Positions 45,790 to 52,586 of a DNA stretch of 64,000 bases are shown here, one piece after another. Made by a program: the position numbers and the translations under genes. Every line of letters starts with the position of its first letter. Within the stretch, counting starts at the first letter, position 1. The notes under the pieces were generated by a model that was not told the origin of the DNA, ran no database searches, and worked only from the letters and a program-made list of their open reading frames with translations. Source of the DNA: a bacterium (GTDB lineage Bacteria > Desulfobacterota > Binatia > HRBIN30 > CADEER01); the NCBI GenBank assembly GCA_019637795.1, contig JAHBUY010000005.1, positions 372,001 through 436,000 of the forward strand. Reading direction: 5' to 3'.

Positions 45790-45807
45790 CCGCCGCGTGC
45801 GCGGCGG
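45790..45807. terminator. GC hairpin between HTH gene and toxin-antitoxin unit
   Basis: CCGCCGC at 45790-45796 pairs perfectly with GCGGCGG at 45801-45807, loop GTGC. It lies in the 253-base gap (45653-45905) between the toxin stop and the HTH start; nothing else was recognised there. No T-run is seen. Confidence 0.35.
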
Positions 45808-45905
45808 AACGATGATGCGCGCCGCCCATATCACATCGACCCGGACGCGCCTAGAGTGCCGCACTGCGACGCGGCTGGACGCTGGGGGCGGGGCGGCGGC
45901 GCTGC

Positions 45906-46172
45906 TCAGCGATACACCTCGCGGCGATGCGCAACGCGCACCACGAGCACCACGAGCATTTGATCCTCTACGCTGTACACCACGCGATACTCGCCCACCC
46001 GCAGGCGGTAGAGGTCGACGCCGGCAGGCGTGCGGAGCTTCTTGCAGCCGGCGGGGCGCGGCGTCTCGGCCAGCGTTTCAATGGCGGCGACAACGCGCCG
46101 CTGCGCGGGCCGCGGCAGGGCTTCGATTGCCTTGCGCGCGATGGCGCGAATCTCGACCCGATAGGCGGCCAC
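45906..46172 (-). CDS. RelE/ParE-type toxin
   Basis: The 88-aa protein has the RelE superfamily fold pattern: YRVEIRAIARKAIEALPRPAQRRVVAAIETLAETPRP, then CKKLRTPAGVDLYRLRVGEYRVVYSVEDQMLVVLVVRVAHRREVYR. The conserved Arg in YRLRVGEYRVVY and the terminal HRREVYR with Tyr are those of mRNA-cleaving RelE toxins on the ribosome. GTG is the start. It follows its antitoxin gene by 13 bases. In the element it probably serves to keep it in the host. Confidence 0.93.
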   Translation of the reverse strand: MAAYRVEIRAIARKAIEALPRPAQRRVVAAIETLAETPRPAGCKKLRTPAGVDLYRLRVGEYRVVYSVEDQMLVVLVVRVAHRREVYR

Positions 46173-46185
46173 CGCGGGCCCTGCC

Positions 46186-46431
46186 CTACAGGCCGAGCCG
46201 CGCTTTCAATTCCGCGAGCGATACTGTGCCGTCGGAGTCGGCGAGCGCCGCCATGGCGGCGGCGACATCTTCGGCATCTTCGAGCGCTTCGAGAGCGGCC
46301 AAGTCGGCCAGTGGCACCAGCGCGGCCACGGCTTTCCCACCCGACTCGACCAGCACGCGCTCGCCCTTCTCGACGCGGTCGAGGCTGGCGGTCAGTTGCT
46401 CCGGGTCGTGGATGGCGCGCAGCCGCGTCAT
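46186..46431 (-). CDS. Phd/YefM-type antitoxin
   Basis: From MTRLRAIHDPEQL the product has 81 aa. The N-terminal half (ASLDRVEKGERVLVESGGKAVAALVPLADLAALEALEDAED) has the Phd/YefM DNA-binding dimer pattern with the 'G..VAALVPLADL' core; the C-terminal tail (DSDGTVSLAELKARLGL) would wrap the toxin. It is placed before the toxin gene, the common order. The upstream extension to 46506 is in the integrase tail and unlikely. Confidence 0.9.
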   Translation of the reverse strand: MTRLRAIHDPEQLTASLDRVEKGERVLVESGGKAVAALVPLADLAALEALEDAEDVAAAMAALADSDGTVSLAELKARLGL

Positions 46432-46441
46432 GGCGTCGATG

Positions 46442-47710
46442 CTAGCGCCCCCGCGCCCGCTGGCGCAACGGCATTCCGCCCCGGCGGCGGCGCAGCGGGA
46501 CCACACTGCCCGCCGCGTCCGCCGGCGGCTGCATCAGCCGGACGATGCGGGCGCCGACGCGCTCGGCCGCCTCGCGCAGCGGGTCGGCCGCCAGGTGCGC
46601 GTAGCGCGCCGTCGTCGCCGGCTGCGTGTGCCCGAGCAGCGCGCCGATGATGGGCAGGCTCGAGCCCTCGGCGGCCGCGACCGACGCGAACGAATGCCGC
46701 AGGTCGTGCAAGCGCACGTCAGGCAGCTTGGCGCCCGTGCGGATGCGCTGCCAGGCGTGCGGCAGTCCGACCAGGGGCCTCCCCTTCGCCCGGCCGCGGA
46801 GCACCCACGGAGAGTCATCGGCGCGCCCCTCGGCGAGTGCCTGCAGCACCTGCAGTGCGGGCGCGTTCAGGTGCACGGCCTTGGCGCCGGTTTTCGAGTC
46901 GGGCAGGTTCAGGCACTGGTGCTCCCAGTCGACGTGCGCCCACTGGAGCCCGAGCACCTCGCCGCGGCGGGCGCCGGTGAACAGCAGCAGGCGCAGCGCC
47001 GGCACCACCGATGGATGCTCGACGTTCTCGCGCTCGGCTTTGGCCAGCGCCTTGCCCAGCTCGACCAGCTCGGCCGGCGCCAGGAAGCGTTGCCGGCGCT
47101 TCTCCCTGAAGCGCTCGACGTGCCGACAGGGGTTCGAGCCGTCCGGGCGAGCGCCCCACTTCTCGGCCAGGTTCATCATCTTCGAGAGCAGCGCCAGCAT
47201 CCGGTTCGCCGCGTACGGCGTCTTGCGCATCGCCTGGTGCAGCTTGGTCACGTCCTCGCGCGTGATGTCGGCGAGCTTGCGACTCCCGAGCGCCGGCAGG
47301 ATGTGCAGCTTCAAGAGCAGCCGATCATTCACGACTGACGCGGCTTTCTTGTGCGCCTCGGCATGGTGGCTGAGATAGCGCTTGGCGAAGGCGTCGAGCG
47401 AGTCGGCCTGGCGCTGGCGCTGGCGCTCGGTTGCCGGGTCGCCGCCCTCGGCGACGCGCGCGCGCAGCCGGCGCGCCTCGGCGCGAGCGCCCTCGGCCGT
47501 CAGCACGCCGTGTTTCCCGATAGTCACCCGGCGGCTGGTGCCGCTCCCGTTGCGGTACTGCAGCACATAGGACTTGCGCCCGTTCGGCTTCACGCGCATC
47601 CCGAAGCCGGGCACCTCGTCATCCCACAGCACCACGTCGCCGCCGGCGCGCGGCGCCACGGCGTCGGCGGCGCGCTTGGTCAGGTGCACACGCTTGGACG
47701 TGTCGGGCAT
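46442..47710 (-). CDS. int: Tyrosine integrase (DUF4102-type N-terminus)
   Basis: The start MPDTSKRVHLTKRAAD is fixed by GGAGGAG six bases before the ATG; the product has 422 aa. The N-terminal arm-binding domain has LWDDEVPGFGMRVKPNGRKSYVLQYRNG, the P4-type pattern. Then a core-binding SAM-like domain (about 95-190), and the catalytic domain with Arg in TGARRGEVLGLQW near 246, HDLRHSFAS near 337, LGHTQPATTARYAHL with the nucleophile Tyr near 371. Such integrases use tRNA genes as target, which fits tRNA-Arg here. It lies next to attR. Confidence 0.96.
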   Translation of the reverse strand: MPDTSKRVHLTKRAADAVAPRAGGDVVLWDDEVPGFGMRVKPNGRKSYVLQYRNGSGTSRRVTIGKHGVLTAEGARAEARRLRARVAEGGDPATERQRQRQADSLDAFAKRYLSHHAEAHKKAASVVNDRLLLKLHILPALGSRKLADITREDVTKLHQAMRKTPYAANRMLALLSKMMNLAEKWGARPDGSNPCRHVERFREKRRQRFLAPAELVELGKALAKAERENVEHPSVVPALRLLLFTGARRGEVLGLQWAHVDWEHQCLNLPDSKTGAKAVHLNAPALQVLQALAEGRADDSPWVLRGRAKGRPLVGLPHAWQRIRTGAKLPDVRLHDLRHSFASVAAAEGSSLPIIGALLGHTQPATTARYAHLAADPLREAAERVGARIVRLMQPPADAAGSVVPLRRRRGGMPLRQRARGR

Positions 47711-47765
47711 GGCGGCTCCTCCGGGCAAGAATCAGCGGGTTCTAGCCAACAATCAGCGGGTTAGT

Positions 47766-47786
47766 GGGTAAGCACTAGGTAAGCAA
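47766..47786. repeat. Paired GGTAAGCA motifs near attR (possible integrase arm sites)
   Basis: GGGTAAGCACTAGGTAAGCA repeats the motif found near attL (40494-40516) in the same orientation, between the integrase start and attR. The following GGCAGCGTTTCGC is also shared with the left copy (GGCGCCGTTTCGC). Confidence 0.5.
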
Positions 47787-47916
47787 AAGGCAGCGTTTCG
47801 CAGAGTACGCGCACGCACGCATCGCGCCGGCAGATAGCCGCTTTCGCCTTCTGCCACAAGGGCTGGAGCGCGCCGCAGCGGAGCAGAGCGAAGGTGAGCG
47901 AAAACGGGCTACCTGA

Positions 47917-47993
47917 GACTACGAATCAGAAGGTCGCATGTTCGAATCATGCTGGGCGCGCTCTTGGGAGCCCTTGCGGCGCAAGGGCTCCCG
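47917..47993 (+). other. attR (77-bp direct repeat, right) with tRNA-Arg 3' fragment
   Basis: This copy holds only the 3' part of the tRNA (anticodon loop to 3' end) plus the terminator hairpin. The 5' half is missing, so it is not a second tRNA gene. Confidence 0.93.
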
Positions 47994-48085
47994 TCTTCTT
48001 CGCGGGCTCGTGCTCAGCGAGACGCGCCGGGTGAGCACCAGGTAAGCACCCGGCGGCACGTCGCGGACGCCATGCGCCCGCTCGG
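47994..48085. repeat. Degenerate second copy of the element end, outside attR
   Basis: After attR the DNA keeps similarity to the DNA after attL: GCGGGCTCGTGCTCAGCG against GCGGGCTGGGGCTCAGCG, then GGTGAGCACCAGGTAAGCACCCGGCG against GGTAAGCACTAGGTAAGCACCCGGCG. From there to 48287 nothing else was recognised. Confidence 0.6.
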
Positions 48086-48287
48086 CCTCGCGGAATCGAG
48101 TTGGACGAGAACAGGTACGTCGCTCCGCGCGCGCCGGCCCTGTGCCACGCGTACGCGCATCGGGGGAGGGTGCGATGCCTCTGACCTGCCCCCGGCCGCC
48201 GCGCCCGCGTAGCGCGCTCCTCACGGCGCCCACCCCTGGGGCCTGGATCGCTGCGTGACGCCCCTCCTCGGAGCGGTCGACCGCAAC

Positions 48288-49040
48288 CTACTTCAACCGC
48301 GGCCCGCGAACCACGCGCACGTACAACCCACCGTACCCGTATTCCCTGGTGCCGCCCTTCTTGTGCGAGGATGCTCCGCCGTAACTGAAGTAGGTGGCCC
48401 TCGCCATCGTCGCATCGCGCGGGTAGGTGGTCGCCGACCAGTATTCTCCGCTTTGATTGCAGGAGCAGGCTTCGCTGGTGATGTCCGTACACGACGGCCC
48501 GCACCCTGCTGCGTCGAATGCCGAGAAGATATTTCCGCCCCGGCCCTCGTGGCGGCGATGACGGATCTTGCGGAGCTCCTTCCGTGTGGGCAATCGCCAA
48601 TCCGCATGGCCCGCGAAGCTCATCGCGTTCCGTGCCGCCGCGACGGCCCACGCGGTCTTGGGAACCTCGCTGGCCAGAATGCTGTCGGCGACGCACGGCC
48701 CCTCGGCCTCGGCGCATTCATCGCACCCCACCGCTGCCCCCTCCCGCTCGGCCGCACACAGAGCCGCCGCCTCGGACGTTGGTTGGCAGAGCTTCGCCGG
48801 GTTCCCCTCGCACAAGCCGGACCAAGGATAGGCGTTATCCGCGTGCGCCAGGTCCGAGTAGTCGCCCGCGAACCCTTCTCGTCTGATCTTCTTCTCCCAT
48901 TGCAGCCCGTACCGCGTGTCCGTGATGGTGCCGTCATGGTTGTCCACGAATCGCGCGGGGCCCGCCATCGCGATCGTCGGAAGGAACATGATCACCGCTA
49001 GCGATGCCGCGATCGCGACCCCACGTCTGCCGTATTTCAC
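48288..49040 (-). CDS. Secreted DUF1566 (Lcl C-terminal domain) protein
   Basis: The 250-aa protein has a signal peptide MKYGRRGVAIAASLAVIMFLPTIAMAGPA. The body has the DUF1566 pattern: RFVDNHDGTITDTRYGLQWEKK near residue 30, HADWRLPTRKELRKI near 145, then FSAFDAAGCGPSC and GEYWSATTYPRDATMARATYFSYGG and a final VRVVRGPR. This is a sugar-binding-like domain found in many exported proteins of bacteria; ligand unknown. Ten or more cysteines in the middle may form disulfides. It lies in the accessory region behind attR. Confidence 0.85.
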   Translation of the reverse strand: MKYGRRGVAIAASLAVIMFLPTIAMAGPARFVDNHDGTITDTRYGLQWEKKIRREGFAGDYSDLAHADNAYPWSGLCEGNPAKLCQPTSEAAALCAAEREGAAVGCDECAEAEGPCVADSILASEVPKTAWAVAAARNAMSFAGHADWRLPTRKELRKIRHRRHEGRGGNIFSAFDAAGCGPSCTDITSEACSCNQSGEYWSATTYPRDATMARATYFSYGGASSHKKGGTREYGYGGLYVRVVRGPRLK

Positions 49041-49172
49041 AGCCGTCCCCCCTTGGACGGAGCGTCTACTGCATGACCATCAGTCTTCTCAATCGATAAG
49101 AGACATGGTCGTCCCTCGGCCGGGTGTTGCGGTCCACGCCCCTCGGCGCGCGCGGCGCCGCCGCGGATGGCA

Positions 49173-49358
49173 CTACGGGCGCGGCACGCCCAGCGCGTCG
49201 CAGATGCGGCGTGCGAGTCCCTCTTTGATGTCGCGATGCCGCGGGACCGTCGATTGCCGGCCGCTGGCAGCGTGGCGGTACACGGTATGGGCGCCGCCTT
49301 CGCGCACGAATGCGCAGCCGTGCGCTTCGAGGTGGCGAATCAGGTCGACCCGTTTCAC
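49173..49358 (-). CDS. hicA: HicA-type mRNA interferase toxin
   Basis: The 61-aa protein reads MKRVDLIRHLEAHGCAFVREGGAHTVYRHAASGRQSTVPRHRDIKEGLARRICDALGV in its core, the double-stranded-RNA-binding-like HicA fold with the conserved catalytic His in EGGAHTVYRH. The GTG start overlaps the hicB stop (GTGA). HicA cleaves mRNA and is neutralised by HicB. Confidence 0.9.
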   Translation of the reverse strand: MKRVDLIRHLEAHGCAFVREGGAHTVYRHAASGRQSTVPRHRDIKEGLARRICDALGVPRP

Positions 49359-49573
49359 TCGCCGAGATGCAGCGGCTCGCGGATCACCGGCCGGCCGGCA
49401 ATCTCGCGTTCGGCGGCTTCGCGGTTCGTTTCCAGCAGCAGGGCGACCGCGTCGAGCAGGTTGGCGCGTGCCTCTTCGAGCGTCTCGCCCTGCGTGTTGG
49501 CGCCGGGTAGCTCTTCCACGTATGCGATGAACCCGCCTTCCTCCGCGGGCTCGAATACGGCGGTGAGCGTCAT
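49355..49573 (-). CDS. hicB: HicB-type antitoxin
   Basis: From MTLTAVFEPAEEGGFIAYVEELPGANTQGETLEEARANLLDAVALLLE the product has 72 aa. This is the partially worn RNase H-like HicB fold (GGF.AYVEELPG..TQG.T.EEA..NL.DA). A DNA-binding domain at the C-terminus, present in some HicB, is missing; the tail is AEREIAGRPVIREPLHLGE. It is placed before hicA, an order known for a part of the family. The gene lies in the accessory region next to the integrative element. Confidence 0.9.
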   Translation of the reverse strand: MTLTAVFEPAEEGGFIAYVEELPGANTQGETLEEARANLLDAVALLLETNREAAEREIAGRPVIREPLHLGE

Positions 49574-49875
49574 CGCGGGCGAGCCTAGCAGGGCCATCGC
49601 CGGCGCGGCAACACACGACCGCATGCGGCAGCAGGTGCCGAGGGATCCAGCGTGCGCGTGACCTCTTCGCGCGGCCGGCCGCATCCCGAATCCTGGGGCA
49701 ACAGGCGTAACGGGTAACAGGTGGGCGTGCGACGCGGCACTCATGGATCTATTCGTCGTGGGCATGGTCGTGCTCCTCGTCTGCGCGGTGGGCACCGCGA
49801 CCGTCGGCTAACGACGCCGGTTGCATTTCGTCGCGGTGTTCCGTAATCGCGGACCGATTTTTCAGGGGGGAATAT
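49574..49875. other. Intergenic region without recognised gene
   Basis: The 302 bases between hicB and the PEGA lipoprotein gene hold only a 22-codon ORF at 49743-49811 (MDLFVVGMVVLLVCAV), which would be a membrane peptide but has no visible support. A run of T then G (ATTTTTCAGGGGGGAA) precedes the lipoprotein start and contains its ribosome site. Confidence 0.4.
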
Positions 49876-50361
49876 ATGCGCCATGCAGCAGTCGCGACTG
49901 CGTGTGCTGTCATCACCGCCGCCGGGTGCGGGACGCAGACGCTGAGCCTCAAAACCTATCCGCCGGGAGCAAAGGCAACGATCAACGGTAAGTTCGTCGG
50001 CATCACGCCGGTGGACTACCAGCTGCCGGAAGACAGCGGTGCGAAGCAGTACACCTACAAAGTCGAGAAAGAGAACTATGAAGCGGCCGATGGCGTGTTC
50101 ACCCGACGCGTCGCGCCGGGACGCATCGTGGGTGCCGTCTTCACCGCTGGTATCCTGCTCATTTTTCGCAGTGTGACGTACTTCCCGCCTGCGGAAGTCG
50201 AGTTGCAGCCGGTTACCTCCCTGGCGAATAAGGCGCCGGCCGTTGCGCAGGGCTCCGTCGAAGAGCGGCTCAAGAAAATCGAGAGTCTGCACGACAAGGG
50301 GCTTCTGTCGGATCAGGAATACAAGCGACTGCGGAGCGACGTCCTCGACGAGCTGCACTAG
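49876..50361 (+). CDS. Lipoprotein with PEGA and SHOCT domains
   Basis: The 161-aa product starts MRHAAVATACAVITAAGCG, a lipoprotein signal with AAGC as lipobox-like end. Residues about 24-95 form a PEGA domain (LKTYPPGAKATINGKFVGITPVDYQLP). A hydrophobic stretch VGAVFTAGILLIFRSV follows. The C-terminus (SVEERLKKIESLHDKGLLSDQEYKRLRSDVLDEL) is a clear SHOCT helix pair. PEGA domains sit in surface lipoproteins and SHOCT motifs in oligomerising proteins. The codon use is visibly richer in A/T than its neighbours, suggesting transfer. AGGGGGGAA lies before the ATG. Confidence 0.85.
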   Translation: MRHAAVATACAVITAAGCGTQTLSLKTYPPGAKATINGKFVGITPVDYQLPEDSGAKQYTYKVEKENYEAADGVFTRRVAPGRIVGAVFTAGILLIFRSVTYFPPAEVELQPVTSLANKAPAVAQGSVEERLKKIESLHDKGLLSDQEYKRLRSDVLDELH

Positions 50362-50873
50362 CTATCATGGTGCCCACCGTCGGCGCCGGCGTTCGCGTCG
50401 AGCGCCGCGGCGGCAGCGAGCAGCCTGGCGACTGCTTCTTCAATCCTCATTCCCAACGTCACCACCTCCACCTCAACCGGAGGGCGGACGCCCGGCCTGC
50501 CCGCAGGGGGCCGGATGATTACGCGCTCGGCGGGGTACCGCCTCCCAAGGTCGGCGGCTTCGCGCTGGCGCTGCTTGCGGCGCTCGAGCCGCTCCTGCGC
50601 ACGCCGGATGCCGCTGCCCGGGCCTTCGGCCTCCAGCTGCGGCCCGCTGGGCTTCTCGGCGGCGGTGAGCGCGCCGACATCATCCATCTCAGCGCTGTGC
50701 ATCTGCGCGTAGACCTGGCGAATCGTCTCCGCGTCGGCGGCTATGGCGTCGAGCACCTCGACCACCTCCGCCTGGTCCGCGGGCAGCGGCGCCGCCTGGG
50801 TAACTCCAGCACCGACGCGGCGCGCGGCGAGGACGTAGCGTGCCGCTTTCAGTCTCAGCGCCTCTGGTCCAAA
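50358..50873 (-). CDS. Possible phage-type protein without clear start
   Basis: A minus-strand frame reads LKAARYVLAARRVGAGVTQ, PADQAEVVEVLDAIAADAETIRQ, then MDDVGALTAAEKPSG, a basic helix RRAQERLERRKQRQREAADLGRR, and ends EAVARLLAAAAALDANAGADGGHHDS. It looks coding in composition but no ATG or GTG precedes the part that looks like protein; further upstream the frame becomes low-complexity. It may have lost its 5' end or may be a fragment of an older element. I do not recognise a family. The plus-strand reading at 50367-50954 looks worse. Confidence 0.35.
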   Translation of the reverse strand, partial: FGPEALRLKAARYVLAARRVGAGVTQAAPLPADQAEVVEVLDAIAADAETIRQVYAQMHSAEMDDVGALTAAEKPSGPQLEAEGPGSGIRRAQERLERRKQRQREAADLGRRYPAERVIIRPPAGRPGVRPPVEVEVVTLGMRIEEAVARLLAAAAALDANAGADGGHHDS

Positions 50874-50996
50874 AGGCGCGGCACGCCGCAGGGGGCGCGG
50901 GGGGCGGCGACGGCGCGGGCCGCTGATGAGGAGCGGCGTGGCGGGCGCGGTTGACGCGACCGCGGCGGCGGGGCCAGAAATGCCGCGGCGAGTCCG

Positions 50997-52586
50997 ATGA
51001 CGGAGACCACGGTCCAAGCGGCGCCTCCGCGGCCGCGCATCGCGTCCCGCCGGGGTCGTCGGGCATGGTTCGCTGGCGCCGCCCTGCTGCTCGTCGCCTT
51101 CTCGCTCGTCCGCTACGGCGACAGCGTCCGCGGCTTCTTCTTCCTCGACGACTTCTGGCTCGTGCGCGATGCCGCCGCCACGCCGTGGTCGGCATCCGGG
51201 ATCGCGACCCTCTTCCAGCTCAACCCGCGGGCGGGCTTCTACCTCTATCGGCCGTTGACGCAGGCGGCGTACTTCTTCCTCCTGCACGGCCTCTTCGCCA
51301 CCGACGCGAGCGGCTACCATCTCGTGCAGCTCGCCGCCTTCGCCGCCAGCACCGTGCTGGCGCTGGCCATCGCGACGCGCCTCGCGGGATCGCTGCTGCT
51401 GGGCTTCTGCATCGCCCTCCTCTACGCGGCGGCACCGGGCCATGCCGTGGCGGTGTTCTGGGTGGCGGCCTTCACCATGGTCGGCAGCGCGCTGGCGGTC
51501 TTCGCGATGGTGCTGTGCTGGCAGGTCAGCCGGTGGCCCAGGCGCGCCATCGCGGCGACGCTGCTGCAGGGCGTCGCGCTGCTCTGCAGCGAGCACGCGG
51601 CGGTCGGCCCGCTCCTGCTCGTCGTCGTCGCGGCCTTCTCGCCGCGGCCGCAGCCCTGGCGGTCCCTCCTGCGCGACGTCTGCGGCCCCGGCTTGGTGGT
51701 GGTGGCGTACGCCGCGGTGAAGCTGACGTACTACACGGCCGTCGGCTGGCCGACGTATGGCTACGCCATCGCCATCCACCCGCTGCCGCTGCTGATGAAC
51801 ATCGGCCGGTATGCGTGCGCGAGCCTGAACCTGCTCACCCTGGCCGCGCTCTCGCCGGGCGCCGCGACCCTTCTCGGGGTCGGTCTCTGCGCGACGGCCG
51901 TGCTCGCGACCCGGCGGGCGCTGAGCGGACACCCGCGCTGGCGACTGCTCGCCTTCGGCATCGACTTCTTCCTGATCGCCTGCCTGCCGATCGCGCCGCT
52001 GGCGCACCACTACTACGACTATCTGGTCGGCATCGCCGCGTTCGGCGCCGCGACCGCGGCCATCGGCGTGCTGCCGCTGATCGCCCCGCTCCCCGCACGC
52101 GCCGTGCCGGCGCTGGCGGTGGCGACCGTTCTGCTGGTGCTGGTCGTGGACGCCGCGACGGGCGACCGAGCAGCAAGGGACAACAGCGTGCTGAAGCTGG
52201 CGGTCCGCTCGGCCGACGGCAACGCGACGCTGATCGCGAACCTGGCGCGCGTGCGATCGGCTCTCGGACCGGAGGGGGTGGTCTTCGTGTCGCGCAACGA
52301 CCAGACGATCTACGTCGTCGAGCTGGGCGACGCGGGTCGCGTCTTCTTCGATCCCCCGCTCACGGTGCTGCTCTCACCGCCGGCGGCGTCGCGCATCGAT
52401 GCGCAGCACTTCCTCTTGTCGCGTCCCGACGTGCCGCTCGCCGACGACGAGGCGTCGGTGTGGCAACAGCCGCGCTTCGACTGGATCCGCCGCTGGGTGC
52501 CGCTCGCCAACGAATGGTACCGGGGGCGGGGCGACCAGGATGCGACGTCCGACGGCCGCCCTATTCCTCCTCGATCACCGCCTTGA
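50997..52586 (+). CDS. GT-C-like polytopic membrane protein
   Basis: The 529-aa protein has about ten hydrophobic segments. After the first one follows FFFLDDFWLVRDAAATPW near residue 50, the acidic pair at the place used by GT-C glycosyltransferases, and YLYRPLTQAAYF in the first loop, common in the bacterial group of unknown specificity. A C-terminal globular part begins near 410. The sugar donor is probably a polyprenyl-phosphate sugar, by family analogy. The gene's last 26 bases overlap the tail of the converging DUF2252 gene. Confidence 0.72.
   Translation: MTETTVQAAPPRPRIASRRGRRAWFAGAALLLVAFSLVRYGDSVRGFFFLDDFWLVRDAAATPWSASGIATLFQLNPRAGFYLYRPLTQAAYFFLLHGLFATDASGYHLVQLAAFAASTVLALAIATRLAGSLLLGFCIALLYAAAPGHAVAVFWVAAFTMVGSALAVFAMVLCWQVSRWPRRAIAATLLQGVALLCSEHAAVGPLLLVVVAAFSPRPQPWRSLLRDVCGPGLVVVAYAAVKLTYYTAVGWPTYGYAIAIHPLPLLMNIGRYACASLNLLTLAALSPGAATLLGVGLCATAVLATRRALSGHPRWRLLAFGIDFFLIACLPIAPLAHHYYDYLVGIAAFGAATAAIGVLPLIAPLPARAVPALAVATVLLVLVVDAATGDRAARDNSVLKLAVRSADGNATLIANLARVRSALGPEGVVFVSRNDQTIYVVELGDAGRVFFDPPLTVLLSPPAASRIDAQHFLLSRPDVPLADDEASVWQQPRFDWIRRWVPLANEWYRGRGDQDATSDGRPIPPRSPP

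Larger units (their letters stand above)
40378..47993. mobile_element. Satellite-like integrative element in tRNA-Arg
   Basis: A 7.6-kb region is bounded by 77-bp perfect direct repeats. It codes, from right to left on the minus strand, for a tyrosine integrase, antitoxin and toxin, an AlpA-like HTH protein, a RepA-like ATPase, a TubC_N-like protein, a primase-polymerase-like protein, two unknowns with phage-type features, a 55-aa zinc ribbon protein, a serine recombinase and an unknown. Nearly all genes are linked by 4-nt overlaps in two or three units. No structural, packaging or transfer gene is seen, so it is best called a phage-satellite-like or mobilisable island of unknown transfer mode. 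Confidence 0.88.

Noticed and set aside
47917-47993. A second tRNA-Arg gene
   Set aside because: Only the part from the anticodon loop to the 3' end is present; the acceptor 5' strand and D-arm are missing. It is attR.
40378-47993. Complete prophage
   Set aside because: No capsid, portal, terminase large subunit, tail or lysis gene is recognisable, and the size is too small.
49743-49811. 22-codon ORF for a hydrophobic peptide
   Set aside because: It starts with ATG and looks membrane-like, but there is no clear ribosome site, no recognised family and no coupling with a neighbour.
50367-50954. 195-codon plus-strand frame
   Set aside because: It has many His/Arg/Pro stretches without a pattern; the minus-strand frame in the same place looks more like protein.
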